In this document: positions 23,654 to 33,932 of the stretch, piece by piece | Layout: each line of letters opens with the position of its first letter | Numbering within the stretch: the first letter of the stretch is position 1 | Assembly (NCBI GenBank): GCA_033296725.1 | Contig: MU857601.1 | Coordinates: 62,001 to 126,000, forward strand | DNA: 64,000 nucleotides | Direction: 5' to 3' | From: Corynascus novoguineensis | Taxonomy: Eukaryota > Ascomycota > Sordariomycetes > Sordariales > Chaetomiaceae | Made by a program: the position numbers and the translations under genes | Notes under the pieces: model-generated | The model's input: only the letters and a program-made list of their open reading frames with translations | What the model was told of the DNA's origin: nothing | The model's database searches: none

Positions 23654-24413
23654 TTAGTTGATCTTGGCCTTGCTAAAGTCCATCTCGGGGTGCTGCTCCT
23701 GAAACTTCTTGAGTATGTCCATCTTCTTTTGCTCGTCGCTCGTCGGCAGGCCCATCTCCTTCTGGCGCTGGTCGTACATCATCTTCTCCACCATGCTGCG
23801 CGTCTCGCCGTCCAGGTCCGACAGCTTGCTGTTTTCGGGCACGATCTTGGTCACGTCGATCTTGGGCGCCGACGTCACCACATGCGGCCACCACTCCATC
23901 TTGTTGATCTTGTCCAGGTGAATCTCGATCACCTTGGTGTTACCGGGCGCGCTCGAGAGCGTCCAGGTGCTGTCGTCGGTGCGGATGGGGTGCGGGAAGG
24001 TGCCCTGGAGATAAAGGAGAAGCGGTTAGGTTTGGAAGGTCTCTGACTGATTAGAGGGCGTAACGGACTTTGAGGATGGGCTCTTGCCCCTTGATGCCGG
24101 CTGAGATAGAGTCCTTCTTGAGATCGACGACGATATCACGGCCCTTGAGGTTCCCGGGCACCGAGATGGTAACGTCGAGGTCGCCGATGGTTTGTGTCCA
24201 TTTGTAAGGGAGAGCGTCTTGTTCGGCTTGCTCTTTGGCGCGGGCCGCAGCCTCTTCAGCGGGGGTCGGCTCTGTCACGGAGGTGTGTTAGTACTGACGA
24301 ACCTGTCAAGGCTGAAGAGCGGGCTTGGGCCAGAGAGGACAGAAGACGGGCGATCATGTGGCGAGCCGGAAAGCCACGAGGTTGGTGAGAAGCAGCGCAC
24401 CTTTGTCAGTCAT
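23654..24413 (-). CDS. nudC: Nuclear movement protein NudC (CS domain)
   Basis: Exons 24413-24401 (only 13 nt: ATG ACT GAC AAA G), 24271-24069 and 24004-23654 give 188 residues, close to fungal NudC length. After a short Ala/Glu-rich helix comes the CS (p23-like) domain: YKWTQTIGDLDVTISVPGN, KGRDIVVDL, KGQEPILKGTFPHPI, then NKMEWWPHVVTSAPKID. The conserved tail LDGETRSMVEKMMYDQRQKE follows. NudC is a co-chaperone needed for dynein/LIS1-dependent nuclear migration in hyphae. The second donor is GTCCGT, weaker than usual, but only this junction gives the conserved EPILKGTFPHP. Divergent from the TFB3 gene. Confidence 0.9.
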
Positions 24414-24828
24414 ATTTGCCTTTTTTTGGGGGTGGAGGTTCGATCGCTGCTTGTATGATCTTGTCTGCAGTTTGAAGTTTGTCGCAAAGCTTCTTTAGAA
24501 GTTCATGGAAAGTGAGCTCAACAGAGCTCATGGTGGGGCAATATTGCCTGCCATGCCAGGCCCCTCCACCCCGCGCACCTCCCACCCCACAGGGTCACAG
24601 CCTTGCATGTTATGCAGCAAGGATTAGTTAGGCTTGGCTACGGTAAGGTAATCTGTACTCGGCGCGTTGGGCCGACACTTGCCAATCTTTAAATAAAGTA
24701 TCAGCGATCGAGCTCGGGGGGTTCCATAAATCGACCACCAAGACAAAACCTCCCAAAAACAACAAGCTTTCTGGCTCGGCCCTCCAATTCGTCTATTCAG
24801 CCTTGCACGTCACTTCACAATCATCACG
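24414..24828. promoter_or_regulatory. Shared divergent promoter of nudC and TFB3
   Basis: A 415-bp spacer lies between two start codons facing away from each other. On the TFB3 side there is a CCAAT word at 24682-24686 followed directly by TTTAAATAAA, about 130 nt before the TFB3 ATG. A short inverted repeat, TGAGCT...AGCTCA, lies at 24513-24530. Confidence 0.5.
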
Positions 24829-25920
24829 ATGTCACGAAAACCGTCGTCGGGCCTGCCCGCAATCAGCAGCGAGGACATGTGCCCCGTGTGCAAGACGATC
24901 CGCTACCTCAACAAGGACATGGAGTTTCTCATCAACCCGGAGTGTTACCACTCCATGTGTTCCAACTGCGTCAACCGGCTGTTTAACGACGGGCCCAACC
25001 AGTGCCCCTACGCGGGCTGCCACCGCACCCTGCGGCGAAAGGGCTTCCGCAGCGCCTTCTTTGGCGACCTGTCGGTTGAACGTGAGGTTGACATCCGCCG
25101 CCGCGTTGCCGCCGTTTTCAATCAGGCCGAGGACGACTTTGAGACGCTGCGCGACTACAACAACTACCTGCAAATGGTCGAGGACCTGACCTTCGACCTC
25201 GTCTCGGGCTCCGATGCCGCCCGCCGCGCCGCCGAGGCCACACTGCAGCAGTGGGAAGCCGAGCACCGCGCCGACATTGAGCGCAACCGCAAGGCCGGCC
25301 GCGAGGCTGACGAGCAGTCGCGGCGGCGCCTGGCTGCCGAGCGCGAGGCCGCGCGCCAGAGGCGGGTCGAGGCACTGCGTGAGGCCGAGGAGGAGAAGCG
25401 CGAACGCGCCCGGAGTCGCGAGGCCGAGCTCGATAGCTTGGCCAAGGGTGAGGTTGTCAGCGCAGGCGGCCCTGCCGGCGGTGCGCAGCAGAGGGTGCAG
25501 CTCAAGAGGCGGGGGCAAGCCGCCGTGAACGCCGCGGCAGCGAGCGCTGCGGGGACCGGGGCGGCAGCCGCTGCGGCGGACGTGGGCCGGTTGTCGATCC
25601 GCGGGCTCAAGGAGAAGAAGGCACCCGCGCCCGAAGGACCCTACGATCCGTTTGGTGGCATGGACTTTGTGCCGAGCCGGTACAAGTTGCATGACGGGCT
25701 TTCGCACCCGGCCATCGACAAGTACAAGGCCGACCCAGGACACATTACGGGAGGTTACAATTTCGACGACTACACGGCGCGAGCGTTGTATGAGGCGTTT
25801 GCTGGCTTGGCCGTTTTCGTCGAGGACGAGAAGGAAGTGGGTATTGGGTTGTCAGCAGGCGAGGTTGCCACTATCAGCGCGGGGATGATCGCCGTCGGCG
25901 ATAAGATGGAGTTGGACTAG
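24829..25920 (+). CDS. TFIIH subunit Tfb3 / CAK assembly factor MAT1
   Basis: An intronless gene of 363 residues. The N-terminal RING finger is complete: Cys18, Cys21, Cys39, His41, Cys44, Cys47, Cys59 and Cys64. The next block (GFRSAFFGDLSVEREVDIRR) and the long Arg/Glu/Ala helix (about 125-210) are the MAT1 domain that spans core TFIIH and the Cdk7 kinase module. The C-terminal part (YDPFGGMDFVPSRY and DDYTARALYEAFAGL) should bind Cdk7/cyclin H. It acts in the nucleus in transcription initiation and as part of the CDK-activating kinase. An Ala-rich linker near 235-255 reflects GC-rich codons. A long ORF on the opposite strand is a shadow. Confidence 0.93.
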   Translation: MSRKPSSGLPAISSEDMCPVCKTIRYLNKDMEFLINPECYHSMCSNCVNRLFNDGPNQCPYAGCHRTLRRKGFRSAFFGDLSVEREVDIRRRVAAVFNQAEDDFETLRDYNNYLQMVEDLTFDLVSGSDAARRAAEATLQQWEAEHRADIERNRKAGREADEQSRRRLAAEREAARQRRVEALREAEEEKRERARSREAELDSLAKGEVVSAGGPAGGAQQRVQLKRRGQAAVNAAAASAAGTGAAAAAADVGRLSIRGLKEKKAPAPEGPYDPFGGMDFVPSRYKLHDGLSHPAIDKYKADPGHITGGYNFDDYTARALYEAFAGLAVFVEDEKEVGIGLSAGEVATISAGMIAVGDKMELD

Positions 25921-26524
25921 CCAGGGGCTGGTATGTACGAGTGCCATTTCATCTTCATTCTGCATAGCATCTGGCGTTTGGGTAGTTCCAGGGGGGCAAG
26001 GGGGTTTCGGAAACGGCAATACCATGTTTATAATAACATAGACGGATAGGCAAAGTGGCAGCTCCTCGTCTTAAATGGAAATGATCCGTGGGTTGAACAA
26101 GCCCGAACTTCATGGATCAATCAAGACCGCACAAATTGACCTGCCTTGAAAACCAAACGTTGAATTCCACGACACGTGCCTGGCCAAAAACCGAGGTGAT
26201 TAATCCGTACAGGGCCGAGATTCTACTTCCGGGTCCGAGTTCCAGCTACTAAAGGAGTACTAAAATAGTACCGTGAGTTCAGAGACAAGCCACCAGAGGA
26301 CACTGTTGGTGGTGCCCTCTACGCCCAACTTTCAGCGGTTAACACAGAAATGCCTCTCCCTGCCATTGAAGATAAAGAAAACCAATAAACTAATCCCAAA
26401 CGCCACGCTATATGCAGCCAAACGGACAAATACCGAGCGCTCCCGGGAACATGCTCCGACCTGGCTTCGCTCATTTCTCGGGCGTCGTCAACAGGATGGT
26501 ACCGGTATCGGAGACCACAGTCCC
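25921..26524. other. Convergent 3' spacer
   Basis: It lies between the stops of TFB3 and the AP180 gene and holds presumed 3' UTRs only. Confidence 0.5.
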
Positions 26525-28613
26525 TCATTGCTGCCAAGGTGTTTGTTGCGCCGGCCGTGGGAAAACTGGAATCGTATCCAATTGGTCCAACCCACCCCCT
26601 ATGGGCTGTTGGTTGTGCTGCCAGCCCATCCCAGTATTGTGGTTCACAAAGGCACTCTGCCGGAAAGGGTTCGTGCTCCCGGTGGGCTGAGACAGGAGAC
26701 CACCCGCCGTGACGGGCCGCTGCTGGGTTGGCTGGGCTGGCTGTGTAGTGCCAAAATTCTTCGCAAACGGATTGGTTCCTGTCTTGAGCGGTTGCAAAGG
26801 CGCAGCTTGGGTTACTGGCTGTTGAGCAGGCTGAGACTGAAACGGAGAGTTCGAGGATGGGGTACCGAACGGCTGGGCTGCCTGGGGGGATGAGCGGGCA
26901 AATGGATTGGTGGACTGGCTTGTAGCGGGTCGTTGCTGGATGTTCGCTTGCGCGGGTGATGGGGCAAAAGGGGTGCCCGTCTGCTGGTTCATGAGCATAG
27001 ACTGGCGGAACGGATTGGTGGTTTGCTGTGGGGCTTGGAGACCCTGGAACGAAGATGCCGTGCTGCTCTGAAAATTGGCAACCGAGTCTTGTGGAATTGG
27101 CGAAAGGGTGTTGGATTGGAAGCCTGCTTGGGCCTGGGGGGAGAATCCCCCGAAGCCAGCGCCGGTCAAAGTCGGCTGCATCTGTTGGGGCGCTTGCTGA
27201 GTCGGAGAGAACGTGGTCTGACTCTGCTGTTGGAACGGGCTATTGGCTGCAAACCCAGTGCTTTGAGGAGCGAAACCGGTCTGAAGCTCCTGGGGTGGTT
27301 GCTGTGGTTGAAACGGTGCTGGTCCCCACGGTGACATGCCCATTTGCATCTGCGTCTGTGGTTGGGGCTGCGGCTGCTGCTGTGGCTGCGTTTGCACGGC
27401 CATGGGTGTCTGGTTCTGTTCGATAGATTCGAAGAAGTCAATCAGGTCGCCGTCCGGACCTTTGGGTGGCTCCACTTTCGCCGCCGCTTGTGATGGCCGC
27501 TCATTCGTGGTTGCGCTGGATGAGGGCTTCGCCGAGTCGAACCTGGCTGACTTGGAAACCCCTGACGATCCGCCCTTCGACTTCTTCGCCTCCAACTCAG
27601 CCAAATACTGTCTCCTATGAATCTCAAAGTCGGGGTCCTTCAAGTACTCCTCGAGCTGCCGTCCCAAGTTTACGGGAGCATGCTTCAACTTGGGAACCTC
27701 CACTCTCGTGTGGTGCTCATATTGCCTGGCGACACTGAGGTATTGCACAACATAGTCCGTCTGTCGAGTAAACGTCCGGTAGATGTCCATAGCCCTCTCA
27801 GCGTCCGGTTTAGACAGTTCGAAAAAGTGACCTGTCAATCTGGTTAGTTGGGGTTTGCCGCATGCTGCTTTACGATGAGAAACCTTACCGAGAATGTTGA
27901 TCAGAGCCTGGTTCAAAGCCTGGAAGAGGGCTAAAAGGTCTAGCACCAGCAGCCTAAAAACGGTTATTGTGATCTCGTTCTCGGGCTCATTCTCCATCAC
28001 ATCACACTTGAGAAGAGCGGTGAGCTGGTGTTGGATAACCTCTGTCTCCCTCAACAACCCCTTCTCTACAGACAGTTTCTCTAGCCGTGGTTCTTTGTAC
28101 CGCACCCAGTCGATCTTGGTTTCCCGGTACGCACGTGCTCGTTCGGACAGGTAGTTTGAGTAGTGGCGGATGTTTCGGCCCTGGATTTGCGCTGCAGAAC
28201 GGGAATCAGCTGCTGATGAGGTCTCGCTAGCCGAGTCCAATACTGACCATCGGAAAACACGCTCACGGCCAGCATGTTCCTGTGCTTAGAAAGGTAGGCC
28301 AGCGTTACATCCGGCGAGCCTTCTCGGATCATCAGGTGAACTGTGATCAGGCTCTTGAAGACAATGGTCCATGTCGAGTCCCTCAGGCGGTACTGTAGCG
28401 CTCTGAACACCTCTCCGACACCCGCTTCGCCCGCGTGCGTTGCGACGAGAATGTGCTCGATGTACTTGGTTTTCGGAGGTGCGGCCTAGAAGCAGCGGTA
28501 ACGATTAGCGGTCCGTTTCGGCGAGGAAGCACATTAACCACAGCGAACAAGTACCAGCGGCATACCTTCACCTTCGTCGCGCCTTTGACCGATTTTTCAA
28601 AAGAACTCGCCAT
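26525..28613 (-). CDS. AP180/YAP1801-type clathrin adaptor (ANTH domain)
   Basis: Exons 28613-28566, 28485-28248, 28191-27889 and 27831-26525 give 631 residues. The ANTH domain covers about 1-280: MASSFEKSVKGATKVK, KTKYIEHILVATHAGEAGV, FSDAQIQGRNIRHYSNYL (formed by splicing) and ALINILGHFFELSKPDAERA (formed by removing the third intron). The rest is Gln/Pro-rich with four NPF motifs (each in a TNPF context) for EH-domain partners and a DLIDFF clathrin-binding-like site. It should bind PI(4,5)P2 at the plasma membrane and recruit clathrin during endocytosis. The third intron (57 nt) is a multiple of three with no stop, so unspliced mRNA would add 19 residues inside the ANTH helices. Confidence 0.92.
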
Positions 28614-30093
28614 GGCTACTAAATTGTCGCGCAGGTAGAGGCCACGCGGGGTTGCGGTCGTTGATGCTCAGCTGGTCTATGAACTCGAAATTACTGCTGG
28701 CGGAGACGATAATTATCCCCGAACAACCAATCTCGATTGCGGTCGACAAGTCCGACAAGGCCAAACGGCGCGCGGGGGATGAAGAAGCTGTCGTGGTGAG
28801 GTCACGATCGGGCAGCGGGTTGTGTTCGACCTGCGCCACAAAGGTAGACTTGGGCCAAGTCGTGCGCGGTCTGGCAAGCTGATAGGTTGGGTCGTTGGGT
28901 CTCACTGGTCAGGCCAAAAACAGAAGGCATTGGAGTCGCCGGAACGCGGTTCAATCTGCCCAAAAGGCCCTGGACGGGACCGAGCTAGGGACCCTTGTCA
29001 CAGGAAACTGTAATGGACAAGCAGGAACACAAGGCTTGGCAAATTGCGAACCGGCGAGGAGCGGAAATCGGTTGCATATTTATGTACGGATTACTTGTAA
29101 CGCTTCCCAAGTTGACTGGCCGTCTTTGCATTCAGTTATCCATATGTACCAAGTGCACAAGAGATCCGCTTTTCTAACAACAGACGTATGTGGTACATAC
29201 ATACGGACTCATTGGTTTTATTGTACTTCAATCCATCTCAAGTCAGATAATTACCTGCCCTAGCATTTCCCTCCAGTGATTTCACTGATGTGTCAAGGGG
29301 GTAATGAAGTGAGTTGATATCCAAATGAATTCGCAGCCACAAGACTGCATACGGCATTCTACCTAACGTAATTCACACTGAAGTTGCTGTAGCACCCATC
29401 AACACGTGTCTCGAATCCCATCGCTGGATGTTTAGACGATATTACGCAGCGGAGGACAAAGTGTGACAACCTCCACTTGAAGGCCCTGTCGCAAGCCCAT
29501 CCCGAGCCGCAAGGCGTAGCTTCCCTGCAGGATACGCCCACTTGGTCGCCTGCAAGGCCCTTCACATTCAGGTAATCAGAGTGCCGTAATCGCGTCCGAT
29601 GAGTAACAAGGTCGGTGTGCCGAACGCTTATTTCATGCTCCCATCCTCCTATCACAACCAAACCACTTAAGCCCCGTGAGGGGAGAGTTTGGAAGGTCCA
29701 AAAGGAGGGAGTTTCATCATATGAACACCTTGGCTTTCATCATCTAGACATCGTCAGCTCGAGCTCAAATGTGGATAAGCCGATAATTTGAGGTTAGCAC
29801 TCACTTTGTTTTGAATGGAAGGGATGGAGAAAGAAAGAGAAAAAAGTTCAAAAACTTTGAGGCTGCAAACTGTTTTTCAAGGGCAGCGACTGGAGCATGG
29901 GCCCACTCATTCTTTTGCTCGGCCAGACACCGGCCGAGGAAAGGTGGGTCCTCACAGCAGCGAGCAGCAACTCACATGGAACCACTCAGAGCATTTGGGC
30001 AAGCTCAGATTTCCATCGCGACTTCCCGTGAGCTGCTTGAAGCTTAAGAGGTGCCAGAGCCACCCTCAGAACCAAGTCTAACCTCAGAAACGA
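28614..30093. other. Divergent spacer, AP180 and mitochondrial AspRS promoters
   Basis: 1.5 kb with only short ORFs. A small hairpin-like word occurs at about 29186-29206 (CGTATGT...ACATACG). No RNA gene is recognised. Confidence 0.5.
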
Positions 30094-32525
30094 ATGGCAC
30101 TGCTCCAGGCTCCGCTACGGCGCTTGGGTGCCGTCAACCAACGACAATTAAACCGTTTTCAAATTCATCTCCGCTCGCAATCGCTTCATATCAGCCGATC
30201 ACACGCATGTACTCGTCTTACACACAGCGATGCTCAGTCAAAGGCTGCTGAAAGTATCGATCTCAACCAAAAGACGGTCGGACAACAATTGCGGGAAGAA
30301 TGGTCTAGATACAGTATGACTGCTTGTTTCTTTCTGTCCTTTTTATGAAAAGGGCAGATGCCAACGCTGACTCGTCAAGATTCATTCCCAAAATCATCCG
30401 GGGCGCAGGAGTTCAAGGAGGGACAAACCGTGACAGTCCACGGCTTCCTCGCAAGAAAACGAATAAAATCGGCCAAACTCGCCTTTGCAGACATTCAGAT
30501 TGACAATGGGCCTGCCGTTCAGATCACGTCGACTTTTAAGGAGCTTGACAGTCCCGGGCATGCCGCAAACCAAGCACTCAGAAACATATCCCTCTACAGC
30601 CCGGTCTCCGTCACAGGTACCGTTGCCCAGTTATACAGCAACGCACAGACGCAACAGGCCGCCGCTGTGGAACAGGTTAAGTCTTCACGGCCGGGTAGTT
30701 TTCCAGAACAGGTCTTCCGTATCGACCTAGACTTGCAAAGCATCCAGCCCCTGAATATTTTCCCTAAGGATATCATCGTCTCCAAAGGTGTTCAGTTTCC
30801 TCCTTCGGCTCGGCACCTGCAGATCCGGTTCTCGGACCCCCTGCGCACCCGTCTGCTTGTTCGGCCGCAAATAGCGTTCCGGTTGAGGAAGTCCCTCAAC
30901 GACCTTGATTTTACCGAAGTTGAAACACCTGTCCTGTTCAAATCTACGCCCGAGGGTGCAAGGGAATTCTTGGTCCCAACGAGACGCCCCGGTTTAGCAT
31001 ACGCATTACCACAGAGCCCCCAACAATACAAGCAGATGCTTATGGCCAGTGGCGTCAGGGGTTACTACCAATTTGCTCGCTGCTTTCGAGATGAAGATTT
31101 GCGGGCAGACAGGCAACCCGAGTTCACACAGGCATGGCAGTACCTTTCACATGGGCAGATTCCTTGGCGGGTAGGCTAACTGTGAAAAGTTGGATCTAGA
31201 AATGTCGTTCGCCACTGGCGAAGATGTTATGCGGACGGTCGAGTCGATCGTTTCTGACCTGACCATCTTCTTGAACTCAGATTTTTCCGTCGTGGATGAA
31301 GGCGAGGATGTATATCTTGCGCCTAGAAAGAGCTTGGTATGTCGTCTGTCGTGCTCTCGAGAATAAGATGTTCGTTCTAACAAGGTAGCAGAAGGCAGCA
31401 GACCAGGAGGTCCCCACGCCAGGCTCGCGGTACTTAATGCCACCGTTCCCCCGTATGTCGTACGAAGAAGTCATGACGAGGTTTGGCGTAGATAAGCCAG
31501 ATTTGCGGATCCCATTCGAGGTAAACCTATATGGCCGTCGCATTAGCATTGCCACGAGCTAACGATTATAGCTCCACCGGGTTGACCACATCTTACCGCC
31601 ATCATTTGTTTCTATGATCACTCACCTGGAAAAGCCAGTTGTAGAGGGCTTCAAGTTCCGCCCTAACCCCATTGGAGAAGACAAAGTCTCTACGTCTGGA
31701 TTTATTGACGAACTGATGAGAGAGCTTCCCCCATCCCTTGCCCAGAATCCGGATGGTGCCCCGGTTGCACTCATCGTCGACTCTGCAAGACCACTTCGGG
31801 GCCTCTCACCTTTAGGGTTTGAAGGTGCCGGTGCCCTGGAGAACGGCGAGATTCCCGGCTTTAACGACCTGGAAGATGGCGACGTGGTTGTCTTCCAGGC
31901 TCGTCAGGACAAGCCATTCCAAGGGGGTTCCACGGCCTTGGGTACATTCAGAAACCTGGTATATCAGGCGGCTGTGTCCAAGGGGCTGCTTCCCAAGGAT
32001 CAGAGTTTTCAGTTCCTCTGGGTTACCAACTTTCCAATGTTCACGCCGGACAATGAGACGGACCCCGGTCAGGGCGGGCAGGCCGGCTTCTCGGCAACAC
32101 ATCACCCCTTCACTGCGCCGCTGACGGACGAAGACGTCGAATTGCTCGCGACTGACCCTCTCAAGGCGAGAGCTGATCACTATGACCTCGTCGTCAACGG
32201 CGTCGAGCTAGGTGGGGGCAGTCGACGTATCCACGTGGCCAGGATGCAAGAGTATATCATGAGAGAGATCCTCAAGATGACCGACGCGGGCGTCGCTCAG
32301 TTTTCTCACCTTCTCGAGGCCCTTCGTGCTGGCTGCCCACCGCATGCGGGTTTTGCCCTTGGCTTCGACCGCCTAGTCGCAGTCCTCACATACACCGACT
32401 CAGTGCGCGATGTCATTGCTTTTCCCAAGTCAATGAAGGGTGAGGACCTGACCGTGAAGAGCCCGGGGCGCATTACCAAGGAGCAACTCGACACTTACCA
32501 TTTAGCCTTCCCAAAGAGGAGCTGA
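30094..32525 (+). CDS. Aspartyl-tRNA synthetase, mitochondrial
   Basis: Proposed exons 30094-30313, 30380-31131, 31190-31336, 31389-31520 and 31572-32525 give 734 residues. The N-terminus (MALLQAPLRRLGAVNQRQL, then IHLRSQSLHISRS) looks like a mitochondrial presequence. An OB-fold anticodon domain (GQTVTVHGFLARKR, KLAFADIQI) precedes the class IIb core: motif 2 CFRDEDLRADRQPEFTQ continuing LDLEMSFATGEDV, and motif 3 GFALGFDRLVAVL. Intron 2 must begin with GC (CAG|GCATGG) to rejoin FTQ to LDLEMSF. The acceptor of intron 1 is uncertain: 30379 gives WSRYNSFPKSS with a 66-nt intron, 30352 gives a 39-nt intron. Intron 3 ends in a TAGCAG tandem acceptor. Confidence 0.9.
31132..31189 (+). other. GC-AG intron in the AspRS gene
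   Basis: A 58-nt stretch opens with GCATGG after CAG and ends CTAACTGTGAAAAG, with a proper branch site. No GT donor restores the invariant class II sequence FTQ-LD-E, so a GC donor (or a base error) is required. Confidence 0.75.
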
Positions 32526-32750
32526 AGAACAGCTCGAGAGCGCCCTCACCTGTACTATTATTATAGATGTACACAAATCGGGTATGTCACTATCAAGCTA
32601 TTTTTTTGTTCGATATCATACGTCGGATAGAGGAAGTATCTTAACCAACAAAATACCATGTATTTGTATTTGTATTGTTCTAATTCATTTGGGCTGGCAA
32701 CTTTTCATCTGCAAATGCCCGAGATTCCGTTCTTCCCATGACTCCTACAA

Positions 32751-33932
32751 TCATACTTCTACTGCTAGAGACTCGCCAAAAAACACCAAGATTGTCAAAC
32801 CCACGACGGCCAAGGCAGCAGCCACAGCGTCACCGGCGCTCATTGCATGACTCTCCGCACTACTAACCTGCACTTCCGGCGGAACCTGGACCGGTTGCGG
32901 CTCCTCACGGGTAACAGAGCTGGGCGTATTGGCCAAGGGGCCAGGAGTAGCCGTGGACGATTGCTGCTGGTGGCTTCCCTTCCCAGCGTTTTCAAATCCA
33001 GCCGCCGCGCTTGACGCAGCGTCCCTCGCTAACAAAGCGATCGAGGAAGCATACGATTTCGCCGAGCTCACCAGTGCCCCAGCCGACGCAACGTCCTGCC
33101 ACGAAGCGCGGTTGCCCACATTCTCAGTATTTTCCAAATCCGCACCCGCGCCCGTTGTCCTGATGATTGTGTTGTCTCCTATAGCTGCTTCTGTTTCTTC
33201 TGCGACCCTTTGGACGGGCCGACCCTGAGCTGCCTGAGCCTGGCGCCGGCCTTCCTCCGCACCCTGGCGCCGGCCTTCCTCCGCACCCTGGCGCCGGCCT
33301 TCCTCCGCGCCCTGGCGCCGGTCTTCCTCCGCGCCCTGGCGCCCCTTGGCACGGCCCCTGGCGCCGGCCTCCCGGGCGCGGGAGATGGCTCTGTCGCGGT
33401 CGGCGCGCCAGTCGCGGCCGCGGGGGAGGAGGTGGAGCTGTTGAGGTTGCGGGGTGATAACAGGGTGGGGATGGTGGGAATTGGGCTCTGGTTCCGCCGG
33501 GGTCGGGACGCTGACGAAGATTGCGGTGCGACGGAGGGAATTGGCCTGCTGTTGCCTCATTTGGAGGAGGGTGGAGGGCGCTTCGCTGGTTGATACCGTA
33601 CCCTCTGCTTGCTGTTGTCCCAACCCCCCTTCTTCTCTTTCCTTTTCGTCGTTGGTGTAAGGCAAGTTGTCCGAGATAAAGGTCACCTCTGCGCGGATGC
33701 CTTCTTGAACGGGAGTAGGTGATGCGGGCACAGGGACAGTGGTATCTTTCAGCAGTACCAGGATAGTCGTTCTTAACTCCGGGATAGTGGTTCTCAGCTG
33801 GTCAACTAAGGATGTGTTCACCGGGACGGTGATCGTGGACTGCGCCGCTAGTGTGTCGTCCATATTGGCGAAACCACTGGCTGTGGCAAGGCCAACTAGG
33901 GCGACGATAGTGGAGAGAGTTGATAATTTCAT
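32751..33932 (-). CDS. Secreted or surface-anchored protein with a minisatellite-encoded octapeptide repeat, unknown function
   Basis: One exon encodes 393 residues. A signal peptide is clear (MKLSTLSTIVALVGLATASG). A Thr/Val/Pro segment and a Gln/Pro/His stretch follow. Then comes an Arg/Glu-rich repeat, GAEEGRRQ, four full copies encoded by a 24-bp tandem repeat, in a run that is strongly charged and probably helical. The last 28 residues are hydrophobic (AAALAVVGLTILVFFGESLA) after Ser/Ala/Gly, which fits a GPI-attachment signal or a single TM anchor. I do not recognise the family. With the next gene it forms a divergent pair of secreted-protein genes. Confidence 0.65.
   Translation of the reverse strand: MKLSTLSTIVALVGLATASGFANMDDTLAAQSTITVPVNTSLVDQLRTTIPELRTTILVLLKDTTVPVPASPTPVQEGIRAEVTFISDNLPYTNDEKEREEGGLGQQQAEGTVSTSEAPSTLLQMRQQQANSLRRTAIFVSVPTPAEPEPNSHHPHPVITPQPQQLHLLPRGRDWRADRDRAISRAREAGARGRAKGRQGAEEDRRQGAEEGRRQGAEEGRRQGAEEGRRQAQAAQGRPVQRVAEETEAAIGDNTIIRTTGAGADLENTENVGNRASWQDVASAGALVSSAKSYASSIALLARDAASSAAAGFENAGKGSHQQQSSTATPGPLANTPSSVTREEPQPVQVPPEVQVSSAESHAMSAGDAVAAALAVVGLTILVFFGESLAVEV
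33240..33343 (+). repeat. 24-bp minisatellite, four full copies plus a partial
   Basis: The unit begins CTGGCGCCGGCCTTCCTCC and repeats at 33240, 33264, 33288 and 33312, then breaks off near 33343. The first two copies are identical; the others differ by one or two bases. Each unit adds eight residues to the secreted protein without shifting frame. Confidence 0.9.

Noticed and set aside
24832..25743. 303-codon ORF on the minus strand
   Set aside because: It lies wholly antisense to TFB3, whose RING and MAT1 motifs are clear. GC-rich codons keep the opposite strand open.
30094..30348. AspRS first exon read through to its own stop as a separate 84-residue protein
   Set aside because: A GTATGA donor inside it restores the frame into the synthetase, and the N-terminus is presequence-like.
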